A stretch of DNA of 64,000 nt from Hydractinia symbiolongicarpus (GCF_029227915.1 NC_079886.1:26452501-26516500), one strand, 5' to 3'; positions 37,591 to 53,000 are shown, counted from the first letter of the stretch. Numbers and translations: made by a program. Notes: a model not told the origin generated them from the sequence alone.

Positions 37591-39673
37591 CATCAAAAAT
37601 GAAATCGTTTTTGAAAACTACAAGTCTTATGCGTTTTACTGGTAAAAAATTAATTTAAAAAATCGTTCGGGAAATGAGTTTACTCCCAGTTTACTTTCTT
37701 TGTATACATTTGACTATACGGGTCAAGCCCGAGATTTACGGCTAATCGCGGGTTTTCGTTTGCCGGCGATCAAACTCCTTTTATTCAGCGTCTCATCAAA
37801 AATGAAATCATTTTTGAAAACTACAAGTCTCATGCGTTTTAGTGGTAAAGAAATAATTTAAAAAATCGTTCGGCAAATGAGTTTACTCCCTGGGTATTTT
37901 CTTTGTATACATTCGACTATACAGCCAAGCCCGGGATTTACTTGAGATCGCGGGTTTTCGTTGGCCGGCGATTAAACTCCTTTTATTCACCGTCTCATCA
38001 AAAACGAAATCATTTTTGAAAACTACAAGTCTCATGCGTTTTAGTGGTGAAAACATAATATAAAAAATCGTTCGGGAAATGAGTTTACTCCCAGTTTACT
38101 TTCTTTGTATACATTTGACTATACGGGTCAAGCCCGGGATTTACGGCAAATCGCGGGTTTTCGTTTGCCGGCGTTTAAACTCCTTTTATTCAGCGTCTCA
38201 TCAAAAATGAAATCATTTTTGAAAACTACAAGTCTTATGCGTTTTAGTGGTAAAAAATTAATTTAAAAAATCGTTCGGGAAATGAGTTTACTCCCTGGGT
38301 ACTTTCTTTGCATAGTTTTGACTATACGGGCCGAGTCCGGGATTTATCGGGAAATTGCGGGTTTTCGTTTGCCGGCGATTAAACTCCTTTTATTCAGCGT
38401 CTCATCAAAAATGAAATCGTTTTTGAAAACTACAAGTCTTATGCGTTTTAGTGGTAAAAAATTAATTTAAAAAATCGTTCGGGAAATGAGTTTACTCCCA
38501 GTTTACTTTCTTTGTATACATTTGACTATACGGGTCAAGCCCGGGATTTACGGCAAATCGCGGGTTTTCGTTTGCCGGCGATTAAACTCCTTTTATTCAG
38601 CGTCTCATCAAAAATGAAATCATTTTTGAGAACTACAAGTCTCATGCGTTTTAGTGGTGAAAAAATAATTTAAAGAATCGTTTGGGAAATGAGCTTACTC
38701 CCTGGGTACTTTCTTTGTATACTTTTCACTGTACGGGCCGAATCCGTGCTATACGGAAAATCGCGAGTTTTCGTTTGCCGGCGATTAAACTCCTTTTATT
38801 CAGCATCTCATCAAAAATGAAATCATTTTTGAAAACTACAAATCTCATGCGTTTTAGTGGTGAAAAAATAATTTAAAGAATCGTTCGGGAAGTGAGTTTA
38901 CTCCCTGGGTACTTTCTTTGCATAGTTTTGACTATACGGGCCGAGTCCGGGATTTATCGGGAAATTGCGGGTTTTCGTTTGCCGGCGATTAAACTCCTTT
39001 TATTCAGCGTCTCATCAAAAATGAAATCGTTTTTGAAAACTACAAGTCTTATGCGTTTTACTGGTAAAAAATTAATTTAAAAAATCGTTCGGGAAATGAG
39101 TTTACTCCCAGTTTACTTTCTTTGTATACATTTGACTATACGGGTCAAGCCCGGGATTTACGGCAAATCGCGGGTTTTCGTTTGCCGGCGATCAAACTCC
39201 TTTTATTCAGCGTCTCATCAAAAATGAAATCAGTTTTGAAAACTACAAGTCTCATGCGTTTTAGTGGTAAAGAAATAATTTAAAAAATCGTTCGGCAAAT
39301 GAGTTTACTCCCTGGGTATTTTCTTTGTATACATTCGACTATACAGCCAAGCCCGGGATTTACTTGAAATCGCGGGTTTTCGTTGGCCGGCGATTAAACT
39401 CCTTTTATTCACCGTCTCATCAAAAACGAAACCATTTTTGAAAACTACAAGTCTCATGCGTTTTAGTGGTGAAAACATAATATAAAAAATCGTTCGGGAA
39501 ATGAGTTTACTCCAAGTTTACTTTCTTTGTATACATTTGACTATACGGGTCAAGCCCGGGATTTACGGCAAATCGTGGGTTTTCGTTTGCCGGCGTTTAA
39601 ACTCCTTTTATTCAGCGTCTCATCAAAAATGAAATCATTTTTGAAAACTACAAGTCTTAAGCGTTTTAGTGGT

Positions 39674-39679
39674 AAAAAA
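39674..39679 (+). other. Empty-site counterpart of the 22.4 kb insertion
   Basis: This six-A run lies in an uninterrupted linker of GGT, six A's and TTAATTT. To its left are the private variants also found left of the insert: GAAATCAGTTTTG (39,227/21,971), GAAACCATTTTTG (39,427/22,171), TACTCCAAG (39,508/22,252) and CTTAAGCG (39,655/22,399). To its right are those found right of the insert: TATACTGGCCGAGTCTGGG (39,745/24,759), CTCCTCTTATTC (40,009/25,023) and GATTTATGGC (40,372/25,386). Confidence 0.9.
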
Positions 39680-40225
39680 TTAATTTAAAAAATCGTTCGG
39701 GAAATGAGTTTACTCCCTGGGTACTTTCTTTGCATAGTTTTGACTATACTGGCCGAGTCTGGGATTTATCGGGAAATTGCGGGTTTTCGTTTGCCGGCGA
39801 TTAAACTCCTTTTATTCAGCGTCTCATCAAAAATGAAATCGTTTTTGAAAACTACAAGTCTTATGCGTTTTAGTGGTAAAAAATTAATTTAAAAAATCGT
39901 TCGGGAAATAAGTTTACTCCCAGTTTACTTTCTTTGTATACATTTGACTATACGGGTCAAGCCCGGGATTTACGGCAAATCGCGGGTTTTCGTTTGCCGG
40001 CGATCAAACTCCTCTTATTCAGCGTCTCATCAAAAATGAAATCATTTTTGAAAACTACAAGTCTCATGCGTTTTAGTGGTAAAGAAATAATTTAAAAAAT
40101 CGTTCGGCAAATGAGTTTACTCCCTGGGTATTTTCTTTGTATACATTCGACTATACAGCCAAGCCCGGGATTTACGGGAAATTGCGGGTTTTCGTTTGCC
40201 GGCGATTAAACTCCTTTTATTCACC

Positions 40226-43200
40226 GTCTCATCAAAAACGAAATCATTTTTGAAAACTACATGTCTCATGCGTTTTAGTGGTGAAAATATAATATAAAAA
40301 ATCGTTCGGGAAATGAGTTTACTCCCAGTTTACTTTCTTTGTATACATTTGACTATACGGGTCAAGCCCGGGATTTATGGCAAATCGCGGGTTTTCGTTT
40401 GCCGGCGATTAAACTCCTTTTATTCAGCGTCTCATCAAAAATGAAATCATTTTTGAGAACTACAAGTCTCATGCGTTTTAGTGGTGAAAAAATAATTTAA
40501 AGAATCGTTTGGGAAATGAGCTTACTCCCTGGGTACTTTCTTTGTATACTTTTCACTGTACGGGCCGAATCCGTGCTATACGGAAAATCGCGAGTTTTCG
40601 TTTGCCGGCGATTAAACTCCTTTTATTCAGCATCTCATCAAAATGAAATCATTTTTGAAAACTACAAATCTCATGCGTTTTAGTGGTGAAAAAATAATTT
40701 AAAGAATCGTTTGGGAAGTGAGTTTACTCCCTGGGTACTTTCTTTGCATAGTTTTGACTATACCGGCCGAGTCCGGGATTTAACGGGAAATTGCGGGTTT
40801 TCGTTTGCCGGCGATTAAACTCCTTTTATTCACCGTCTCATCAAAAACGAAATCATTTTTGAAATCTACAAGTCTCATGCGTTTTAGTGGTGAAAACATA
40901 ATATAAAAAATCGTTCGGGAAATAAGTTTACTCCCAGTTTACTTTCTTTGTATACATTTGACTATACGGGTCAAGCCCGGGATTTACGGCAAATCGCGGG
41001 TTTGCGTTTGCCGGCGATCAAACTCCTTTTATTCAGCGTCCCATCAAAAATGAAATCATTTTTGAAAACTACAAGTCTCATGCGTTTTAGTGGTAAAGAA
41101 ATAATTTAAAAAATCGTTCGGCAAATGAGTTTACTCCCTGGGTATTTTCTTTGTATACATTCGACTAAACAGCCAAGCCCGGGATTTACGGGAAATCGCG
41201 GGTTTTCGTTGGCCGGCGATTAAACTCCTTTTATTCACCGTCTCATCAAAAACGAAATCATTTTTGAAAACTACAAGTCTTATGCGTTTTAGTGGTAAAA
41301 AATTAATTTAAAAAATCGTTCGGGAAATGAGTTTACTCCCTGGGTACTTTCTTTGCATAGTTTTGACTATACGGGCCGAGTCCGGGATTTATCGGGAAAT
41401 TGCGGGTTTTCGTTTGCCGGCGATTAAACTCCTTTTATTCAGCGTCTCATCAAAAATGAAATCGTTTTTGAAAACTACAAGTCTTATGCGTTTTAGTGGT
41501 AAAAAATTAATTTAAAAAATCGTTCGGGAAATGAGTTTACTCCCAGTTTACTTTCTTTGTATACATTTGACTATACGGGTCAAGCCCGGGATTTACGGCA
41601 AATCGCGGGTTTGCGTTTGCCGGCGATCAAACTCCTTTTATTCAGCGTCTCATCAAAAATGAAATCATTTTTGAAAACTACAAGTCTCATGCGTTTTAGT
41701 GGTAAAGAAATAATTTAAAAAATCGTTCGGCAAATGAGTTTACTCCCTGGGTATTTTCTTTGTATACATTCGACTAAACAGCCAAGCCCGGGATTTACGG
41801 GAAATCGCGGGTTTTCGTTGGCCGGCGATTAAACTCCTTTTATTCACCGTCTCATCAAAAACGAAATCATTTTTGAAAACTACAAGTCTCATGCGTTTTA
41901 GTGGTGAAAACATAATATAAAAAATCGTTCGGGAAATGAGTTTACTCCCAGTTTACTTTCTTTGTATACATTTGACTATACGGGTCAAGCCCGGGATTTA
42001 CGGCAAATCGCGGGTTTTCGTTTGCCGGCGATAAAACTCCTTTTATTCAGCGTCTCATCAAAAATGAAATCATTTTTGAAAACTACAAGTCTCATGCGTT
42101 TTAGTGGTGAAGAAATAAAGAATCGTTCGGGAAGTGAGTTTACTCCCTGGGTATTTTCTTTGTATACATTCGACTATACGGCTAAGCCCGGGATTTACGG
42201 GAAATCGCGGGTTTTCATTGGCCGGCGATTAAACTCCCTTTATTCACCGTCTCATCAAAAACGAAATCATTTTTGAAAACTACAAGTCTCATGCGTTTTA
42301 GTGGTGAAAAAATAATTTAAAAAATCGTTCGGGAAATGAGTTTACTCCCAGTTTACTTTCTTTGTATACATTCGACTATACGGGTCAAGCCCGGGATTTA
42401 CGGCAAATTGCTGGTTTTCGTTTGCCGGCGTTTAAACTCCTTTTATTCAGCGTCTCATCAAAAATGAAATCATTTTTAAAAATTACAAGTCTTATGCGTT
42501 TTAGTGGTAAAAAATTAATTTAAAAAATCGTTCGGGAAATGAGTTTACTCCCAGTTTACTTTCTTTGTATACATTTGACTATCCGGGTCAAGCCCGGGAT
42601 TTACGGCAAATCGCGGGTTTTCGTTTGCCGGCGATTAAACTCCTTTTATTCAGCGTCTCATCAAAAATGAAATCATTTTTGAAAACTACAAGTCTCATGC
42701 GTTTTAGTGGTGAAGAAATAAAGAATCGTTCGGGAAGTGAGTTTACTCCCTGGGTATTTTCTTTGTATACATTCGACTATACGGCTAAGCCCGGGATTTA
42801 CGGGAAATCGCGGGTTTTCATTGGCCGGCGATTAAACTCCTTTTATTCAGCGTCTCATCAAAAACGAAATCATTTTTGAAAACTACATGTCTCATGCGTT
42901 TTAGTGGTGAAAATATAATATAAAAAATCGTTCGGGAAATGAGTTTACTCCCAGTTTACTTTCTTTGTATACATTTGACTATACGGGTCAAGCCCGGGAT
43001 TTATGGCAAATCGCGGGTTTTCGTTTGCCGGCGATTAAACTCCTTTTATTCAGCGTCTCATCAAAAATGAAATCATTTTTGAGAACTACAAGTCTCATGC
43101 GTTTTAGTGGTGAAAAAATAATTTAAAGAATCGTTTGGGAAATGAGCTTACTCCCTGGGTACTTTCTTTGTATACTTTTCACTGTACGGGCCGAATCCGT

Positions 43201-45480
43201 GCTATACGGAAAATCGCGAGTTTTCGTTTGCCGGCGATTAAACTCCTTTTATTCAGCATCTCATCAAAATGAAATCATTTTTGAAAACTACAAATCTCAT
43301 GCGTTTTAGTGGTGAAAAAATAATTTAAAGAATCGTTTGGGAAGTGAGTTTACTCCCTGGGTACTTTCTTTGCATAGTTTTGACTATACCGGCCGAGTCC
43401 GGGATTTAACGGGAAATTGCGGGTTTTCGTTTGCCGGCGATTAAACTCCTTTTATTCACCGTCTCATCAAAAACGAAATCATTTTTGAAATCTACAAGTC
43501 TCATGCGTTTTAGTGGTGAAAACATAATATAAAAAATCGTTCGGGAAATAAGTTTACTCCCAGTTTACTTTCTTTGTATACATTTGACTATACGGGTCAA
43601 GCCCGGGATTTACGGCAAATCGCGGGTTTGCGTTTGCCGGCGATCAAACTCCTTTTATTCAGCGTCCCATCAAAAATGAAATCATTTTTGAAAACTACAA
43701 GTCTCATGCGTTTTAGTGGTAAAGAAATAATTTAAAAAATCGTTCGGCAAATGAGTTTACTCCCTGGGTATTTTCTTTGTATACATTCGACTAAACAGCC
43801 AAGCCCGGGATTTACGGGAAATCGCGGGTTTTCGTTGGCCGGCGATTAAACTCCTTTTATTCACCGTCTCATCAAAAACGAAATCATTTTTGAAAACTAC
43901 AAGTCTTATGCGTTTTAGTGGTAAAAAATTAATTTAAAAAATCGTTCGGGAAATGAGTTTACTCCCTGGGTACTTTCTTTGCATAGTTTTGACTATACGG
44001 GCCGAGTCCGGGATTTATCGGGAAATTGCGGGTTTTCGTTTGCCGGCGATTAAACTCCTTTTATTCAGCGTCTCATCAAAAATGAAATCGTTTTTGAAAA
44101 CTACAAGTCTTATGCGTTTTAGTGGTAAAAAATTAATTTAAAAAATCGTTCGGGAAATGAGTTTACTCCCAGTTTACTTTCTTTGTATACATTTGACTAT
44201 ACGGGTCAAGCCCGGGATTTACGGCAAATCGCGGGTTTGCGTTTGCCGGCGATCAAACTCCTTTTATTCAGCGTCTCATCAAAAATGAAATCATTTTTGA
44301 AAACTACAAGTCTCATGCGTTTTAGTGGTAAAGAAATAATTTAAAAAATCGTTCGGCAAATGAGTTTACTCCCTGGGTATTTTCTTTGTATACATTCGAC
44401 TAAACAGCCAAGCCCGGGATTTACGGGAAATCGCGGGTTTTCGTTGGCCGGCGATTAAACTCCTTTTATTCACCGTCTCATCAAAAACGAAATCATTTTT
44501 GAAAACTACAAGTCTCATGCGTTTTAGTGGTGAAAACATAATATAAAAAATCGTTCGGGAAATGAGTTTACTCCCAGTTTACTTTCTTTGTATACATTTG
44601 ACTATACGGGTCAAGCCCGGGATTTACGGCAAATCGCGGGTTTTCGTTTGCCGGCGATAAAACTCCTTTTATTCAGCGTCTCATCAAAAATGAAATCATT
44701 TTTGAAAACTACAAGTCTCATGCGTTTTAGTGGTGAAGAAATAAAGAATCGTTCGGGAAGTGAGTTTACTCCCTGGGTATTTTCTTTGTATACATTCGAC
44801 TATACGGCTAAGCCCGGGATTTACGGGAAATCGCGGGTTTTCATTGGCCGGCGATTAAACTCCCTTTATTCACCGTCTCATCAAAAACGAAATCATTTTT
44901 GAAAACTACAAGTCTCATGCGTTTTAGTGGTGAAAAAATAATTTAAAAAATCGTTCGGGAAATGAGTTTACTCCCAGTTTACTTTCTTTGTATACATTCG
45001 ACTATACGGGTCAAGCCCGGGATTTACGGCAAATTGCTGGTTTTCGTTTGCCGGCGTTTAAACTCCTTTTATTCAGCGTCTCATCAAAAATGAAATCATT
45101 TTTAAAAATTACAAGTCTTATGCGTTTTAGTGGTAAAAAATTAATTTAAAAAATCGTTCGGGAAATGAGTTTACTCCCAGTTTACTTTCTTTGTATACAT
45201 TTGACTATCCGGGTCAAGCCCGGGATTTACGGCAAATCGCGGGTTTTCGTTTGCCGGCGATTAAACTCCTTTTATTCAGCGTCTCATCAAAAATGAAATC
45301 ATTTTTGAAAACTACAAGTCTCATGCGTTTTAGTGGTGAAGAAATAAAGAATCGTTCGGGAAGTGAGTTTACTCCCTGGGTATTTTCTTTGTATACATTC
45401 GACTATACGGCTAAGCCCGGGATTTACGGGAAATCGCGGGTTTTCATTGGCCGGCGATTAAACTCCTTTTATTCAGCGTC
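40226..45480 (+). repeat. 13-mer tandem duplication, 2,626 bp period
   Basis: Two successive copies, about 40,226-42,851 and 42,852-45,477. Shared private changes sit 2,626 bp apart: CATCAAAATGAAATC (one A missing) near 40,640 and 43,266, CAGCGTCCCATC near 41,035 and 43,661, and the monomers at 41,327/43,953, 41,962/44,588 and 42,565/45,191. A third, longer relative follows at 46,985-48,537 (offset 3,032 bp from the second). Confidence 0.88.
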
Positions 45481-47029
45481 TCATCAAAAACGAAATCATT
45501 TTTGAAAACTACAAGTCTCATGCGTTTTTGTGGTGAAAGCATAATATAAAAAATCGTTCGGGAAATGAGTTTACTCCCAGTTTACTTTCTTTGTATACAT
45601 TTGACTATACGGGTCAAGCCCGGGATTTACGGCTAATCGCGGGTGTTCGTTTGCCGGCGATTAAACTCCTTTTATTCAGCGTCTCATCAAAAATAAAATC
45701 ATTTTTGAGAACTACAAGTCTCATGCGTTTTAGTGGTGAAAAAATAATTTAAAGAATCGTTTGGGAAATGAGCTTACTCCCTGGGTACTTTCTTTGTATA
45801 CTTTTCACTGTACGGGCCGAATCCGTGCTATACGGAAAATCGCGAGTTTTCGTTTGCCGGCGATTAAACTCCTTTTATTCAGCATCTCATCAAAAATGAA
45901 ATACTTTTTGAAAACTACAAATCTCATGCGTTTTAGTGGTGAAAAAATAATTTAAAGAATCGTTTGGGAAGTGAGTTTACTCCCTGGGTACTTTCTTTGC
46001 ATAGTTTTGACTATACCGGCCGAGTCCGGGATTTAACGGGAAATTGCGGGTTTTCGTTTGCCGGCGATTAAACTCCTTTTATTCAGCGTCTCATCAAAAA
46101 TGAAATCGTTTTTGAAAACTACAAGTCTTATGCGTTTTACTGGTAAAAAATTAATTTAAAAAATCGTTCGGGAAATGAGTTTACTCCCAGTTTACTTTCT
46201 TTGTATACATTTGACTATACGGGTCAAGCCCGGGATTTACGGCAAATCGCGGGTTTTCGTTTGCCGGCGATCAAACTCCTTTTATTCAGCGTCTCATCAA
46301 AAATGAAATCATTTTTGAAAACTACAAGTCTCATGCGTTTTAGTGGTAAAGAAATAATTTAAAAAATCGTTCGGCAAATGAGTTTACTCCCTGGGTATTC
46401 TCTTTGTATACATTCGACTATACAGCCAAGCCCGGGATTTACTTGAAATCGCGGGTTTTCGTTGGCCGGCGATTAAACTCCTTTTATTCACCGTCTCATC
46501 AAAAACGAAATCATTTTTGAAATCTACAAGTCTCATGCGTTTTAGTGGTGAAAACATAATATAAAAAATCGTTCGGGAAATAAGTTTACTCCCAGTTTAC
46601 TTTCTTTGTATACATTTGACTATACGGGTCAAGCCCGGGATTTACGGCAAATCGCGGGTTTGCGTTTGCCGGCGATCAAACTCCTTTTATTCAGCGTCTC
46701 ATCAAAAATGAAATCATTTTTGAAAACTACAAGTCTCATGCGTTTTAGTGGTAAAGAAATAATTTAAAAAATCGTTCGGCAAATGAGTTTACTCCCTGGG
46801 TATTTTCTTTGTATACATTCGACTAAACAGCCAAGCCCGGGATTTACGGGAAATCGCGGGTTTTCGTTGGCCGGCGATTAAACTCCTTTTATTCACCGGC
46901 TCATCAAAAACGAAATCATTTTTGAAAACTACAAGTCTTATGCGTTTTAGTGGTAAAAAATTAATTTAAAAAATCGTTCGGGAAATGAGTTTACTCCCTG
47001 GGTACTTTCTTTCCATAGTTTTGACTATA

Positions 47030-50000
47030 CGGGCCGAGTCCGGGATTTATCGGGAAATTGCGGGTTTTCGTTTGCCGGCGATTAAACTCCTTTTATTCAG
47101 CGTCTCATCAAAAATGAAATCGTTTTTGAAAACTACAAGTCTTATGCGTTTTAGTGGTAAAAAATTAATTTAAAAAATCGTTCGGGAAATGAGTTTACTC
47201 CCAGTTTACTTTCTTTGTATACATTTGACTATACGGGTCAAGCCCGGGATTTACGGCAAATCGCGGGTTTGCGTTTGCCGGCGATCAAACTCCTTTTATT
47301 CAGCGTCTCATCAAAAATGAAATCATTTTTGAAAACTACAAGTCTCATGCGTTTTAGTGGTAAAGAAATAATTTAAAAAATCGTTCGGCAAATGAGTTTA
47401 CTCCCTGGGTATTTTCTTTGTATACATTCGACTAAACAGCCAAGCCCGGGATTTACGGGAAATCGCGGGTTTTCGTTGGCCGGCGATTAAACTCCTTTTA
47501 TTCACCGTCTCATCAAAAACGAAATCATTTTTGAAAACTACAAGTCTCATGCGTTTTAGTGGTGAAAACATAATATAAAAAATCGTTCGGGAAATGAGTT
47601 TACTCCCAGTTTACTTTCTTTGTATACATTTGACTATACGGGTCAAGCCCGGGATTTACGGCAAATCGCGGGTTTTCGTTTGCCGGCGATAAAACTCCTT
47701 TTATTCAGCGTCTCATCAAAAATGAAATCATTTTTGAAAACTACAAGTCTCATGCGTTTTAGTGGTGAAGAAATAAAGAATCGTTCGGGAAGTGAGTTTA
47801 CTCCCTGGGTATTTTCTTTGTATACATTCGACTATACGGCTAAGCCCGGGATTTACGGGAAATCGCGGGTTTTCATTGGCCGGCGATTAAACTCCCTTTA
47901 TTCACCGTCTCATCAAAAACGAAATCATTTTTGAAAACTACAAGTCTCATGCGTTTTAGTGGTGAAAAAATAATTTAAAAAATCGTTCGGGAAATGAGTT
48001 TACTCCCAGTTTACTTTCTTTGTATACATTCGACTATACGGGTCAAGCCCGGGATTTACGGCAAATTGCTGGTTTTCGTTTGCCGGCGTTTAAACTCCTT
48101 TTATTCAGCGTCTCATCAAAAATGAAATCATTTTTAAAAATTACAAGTCTTATGCGTTTTAGTGGTAAAAAATTAATTTAAAAAATCGTTCGGGAAATGA
48201 GTTTACTCCCAGTTTACTTTCTTTGTATACATTTGACTATCCGGGTCAAGCCCGGGATTTACGGCAAATCGCGGGTTTTCGTTTGCCGGCGATTAAACTC
48301 CTTTTATTCAGCGTCTCATCAAAAATGAAATCATTTTTGAAAACTACAAGTCTCATGCGTTTTAGTGGTGAAGAAATAAAGAATCGTTCGGGAAGTGAGT
48401 TTACTCCCTGGGTATTTTCTTTGTATACATTCGACTATACGGCTAAGCCCGGGATTTACGGGAAATCGCGGGTTTTCATTGGCCGGCGATTAAACTCCTT
48501 TTATTCAGCGTCTCATCAAAAACGAAATCATTTTTGAAAACTACAAGTCTCATGCGTTTTAGTGGTGAAAGCATAATATAAAAAATCGTTCGGGAAATGA
48601 GTTTACTCCCAGTTTACTTTCTTTGTATACATTTGACTATACGGGTCAAGCCCGGGATTTACGGCTAATCGCGGGTTTTCGTTTGCCGGCGATTAAACTC
48701 CTTTTATTCAGGGTCTCATCAAAAATAAAATCATTTTTGAGAACTACAAGTCTCATGCGTTTTAGTGGTGAAAAAATAATTTAAAGAATCGTTCGGGAAG
48801 TGAGTTTACTCCCTGGGTACTTTCTTTGTATACTTTTGACTATACAGGCCGAGTCCGGGGTTTATCGGGAAATTGCGGGTTTTCGTTTGCCGGCGATTAA
48901 ACTCCTTTTATTCAGCGTCTCATCAAAAATGAAATCGTTTTTGAAAACTACAAGTCTTATGCGTTTTAGTGGTAAAAAATTAATTTAAAAAATCGTTCGG
49001 GAAATGAGTTTACTCCCAGTTTACTTTCTTTGTATACATTCGACTATACGGGTCAAGCCCGGGATTTACGGCAAATCGCGGGTTTTCGTTTGCCGGCGAT
49101 TAAACTCCTTTTATTCAGCGTCTCATCAAAAATGAAATCGTTTTTGCAAACTACAAGTCTTATGCGTTTTAGTGGTAAAAAATTAATTTAAAAAATCGTT
49201 CGGGAAATGAGTTTACTCCCAGTTTACTTTCTTTGTATACATTCGACTATACGGCTAAGCCCGGGATTTACGGGAAATCGCGGGTTTTCATTGGCCGGCG
49301 ATTAAACTCCTTTTATTCAGCGTCTCATCAAAAACGAAATCATTTTTGAAAACTACAAGTCTCATGCGTTTTAGTGGTGAAAGCATAATATAAAAAATCG
49401 TTCGGGAAATGAGTTTACTCCCAGTTTACTTTCTTTGTATACATTTGACTATACGGGTCAAGCCCGGGATTTACGGCTAATCGCGGGTTTTCGTTTGCCG
49501 GCGATTAAACTCCTTTTATTCAGCGTCTCATCAAAAATAAAATCATTTTTGAGAACTACAAGTCTCATGCGTTTTAGTGGTGAAAAAATAATTTAAAGAA
49601 TCGTTCGGGAAGTGAGTTTACTCCCTGGGTATTTTCTTTGTATACTTTTGACTATACAGGCCGAGTCCGGGGTTTATCGGGAAATTGCGGGTTTTCGTTT
49701 GCCGGCGATTAAACTCCTTTTATTCAGCGTCTCATCAAAAATGAAATCGTTTTTGAAAACTACAAGTCTTATGCGTTTTAGTGGTAAAAAATTAATTTAA
49801 AAAATCGTTCGGGAAATGAGTTTACTCCCAGTTTACTTTCTTTGTATACATTCGACTATACGGGTCAAGCCCGGGATTTACGGCAAATCGCGGGTTTTCG
49901 TTTGCCGGCGATTAAACTCCTTTTATTCAGCGTCTCATCAAAAATGAAATCATTTTTGAAAACTACAAGTCTCATGCGTTTTAGTGGTGAAGAAATAAAG

Positions 50001-53000
50001 AATCGTTCGGGAAGTGAGTTTACTCCCTGGGTATTTTCTTTGTATACATTCGACTATACGGCTAAGCCCGGGATTTACGGGAAATCGCGGGTTTTCATTG
50101 GCCGGCGATTAAACTCCTTTTATTCAGCGTCTCATCAAAAACGAAATCATTTTTGAAAACTACAAGTCTCATGCGTTTTAGTGGTGAAAGCATAATATAA
50201 AAAATCGTTCGGGAAATGAGTTTACTCCCAGTTTACTTTCTTTGTATACATTTGACTATACGGGTCAAGCCCGGGATTTACGGCTAATCGCGGGTTTTCG
50301 TTTGCCGGCGATTAAACTCCTTTTATTCAGCGTCTCATCAAAAATAAAATCATTTTTGAGAACTACAAGTCTCATGCGTTTTAGTGGTGAAAAAATAATT
50401 TAAAGAATCGTTCGGGAAGTGAGTTTACTCCCTGGGTATTTTCTTTGTATACTTTTGACTATACAGGCCGAGTCCGGGGTTTATCGGGAAATTGCGGGTT
50501 TTCGTTTGCCGGCGATTAAACTCCTTTTATTCAGCGTCTCATCAAAAATGAAATCGTTTTTGAAAACTACTAGTCTTATGCGTTTTAGTGGTAAAAAATT
50601 AATTTAAAAAATCGTTCGGGAAATGAGTTTACTCCCAGTTTACTTTCTTTGTATACATTCGACTATACGGGTCAAGCCCGGGATTTACGGCAAATCGCGG
50701 GTTTTCGTTTGCCGGCGATTAAACTCCTTTTATTCAGCGTCTCATCAAAAATGAAATCATTTTTGAAAACTACAAGTCTCATGCGTTTTAGTGGTGAAGA
50801 AATAAAGAATCGTTCGGGAAGTGAGTTTACTCCCTGGGTATTTTCTTTGTATACATTCGACTATACGGCTAAGCCCGGGATTTACGGGAAATCGCGGGTT
50901 TTCATTGGCCGGCGATTAAACTCCTTTTATTCAGCGTCTCATCAAAAACGAAATCATTTTTGAAAACTACAAGTCTCATGCGTTTTAGTGGTGAAAGCAT
51001 AATATAAAAAATCGTTCGGGAAATGAGTTTACTCCCAGTTTACTTTCTTTGTATACATTTGACTATACGGGTCAAGCCCGGGATTTACGGCTAATCGCGG
51101 GTTTTCGTTTGCCGGCGATTAAACTCCTTTTATTCAGCGTCTCATCAAAAATAAAATCATTTTTGAGAACTACAAGTCTCATGCGTTTTAGTGGTGAAAA
51201 AATAATTTAAAGAATCGTTCGGGAAGTGAGTTTACTCCCTGGGTACTTTCTTTGTATACTTTTGACTATACAGGCCGAGTCCGGGGTTTATCGGGAAATT
51301 GCGGGTTTTCGTTTGCCGGCGATTAAACTCCTTTTATTCAGCGTCTCATCAAAAATGAAATCGTTTTTGAAAACTACAAGTTTTATGCGTTTTAGTGGTA
51401 AAAAATTAATTTAAAAAATCGTTCGGGAAATGAGTTTACTCCCAGTTTACTTTCTTTGTATACATTTGACTATACGGGTCAAGCCCGGGATTTACGGCTA
51501 ATCGCGGGTTTTCGTTTGCCGGCGATTAAACTCCTTTTATTCAGCGTCTCATCAAAAATAAAATCATTTTTGAGAACTACAAGTCTCATGCGTTTTAGTG
51601 GTGAAAAAATAATTTAAAGAATCGTTCGGGAAGTGAGTTTACTCCCTGGGTACTTTCTTTGTATACTTTTGACTATACAGGCCGAGTCCGGGGTTTATCG
51701 GGAAATTGCGGGTTTTCGTTTGCCGGCGATTAAACTCCTTTTATTCAGCGTCTCATCAAAAATGAAATCGTTTTTGAAAACTACAAGTCTTATGCGTTTT
51801 AGTGGTAAAAAATTAATTTAAAAAATCGTTCGGGAAATGAGTTTACTCCCAGTTTACTTTCTTTGTATACATTCGACTATACGGGTCAAGCCCGGGATTT
51901 ACGGCAAATCGCGGGTTTTCGTTTGCCGGCGATTAAACTCCTTTTATTCAGCGTCTCATCAAAAATGAAATCATTTTTGAAAACTACAAGTCTCATGCGT
52001 TTTAGTGGTGAAGAAATAATTTAAAAAATCGTTCGGGAAATGAGTTTACTCCCTGGGTATTTTCTTTGTATACATTCGACTATACGGCCAAGCCCGGGAT
52101 TTACGGGAAATCGCGGGTTTTCGTTTGCCGGCGATTAAAATCCTTTTATTCAGCGTCTCATCAAAAACGAAATCGTTTTTGAAAACTACAAGTCTCATGC
52201 GTTTTAGTGGTGAAAAATAATTTAAAGAATCGTTCGGGAAATGAGTTTACTCCCTGGATACTTCCTTTGTATACTTTTGACTATACGGGCCGAGTCCGGG
52301 ATTTACGGGAAATCGCGGGTTTTCGTTTGCCGGCGATTAAACTGCTTTTATTCAGCGTCTCATAAAAAAAGAAATCATTTTTGAAAACTACAAGTCTCAT
52401 GCGTTTTAGTGGTGAAAAAATAATTTAAAGAATCGTTCGGGAAATGAGTTTACTCCCAGTTTACTTTCTTTGTATACATTCGACTATACGGGTCAAGCCC
52501 GGGATTTACGGCAAATCGCAGGTTTTCGTTTGCCGGCGATTAAACTCCTTTTATTCAGCGTCTCATCAAAAATGAAATCATTTTTGAAAACTACAAGTCT
52601 CATGCGTTTTAGTGGTGAAGAAATAATTTAAAAAATCGTTCGGGAAATGAGTTTACTCCCTGGGTATTTTCTTTGTATACAATCGACTATACGGCCAAGC
52701 CCGGGATTTACGGGAAATCGCGGGTTTTCGTTTGCCGGCGATTAAACTCCTTTTATTCAGCGTCTCATCAAAAATGAAATCGTTTTTGAAAACTACAAGT
52801 CTTATGCGTTTTAGTGGTAAAAAATTAATTTAAAAAATCGTTCGGGAAATGAGTTTACTCCCAGTTTACTTTCTTTGTATATATTTGACTATACGGGTCA
52901 AGCCCGGGATTTACGGGAAATCGCGGGTTTTCGTTTGCCGGCGATCAAACTCCTTTTATTCAGCGTCTCATCAAAAATGAAATCATTTTTGAAAACTACA

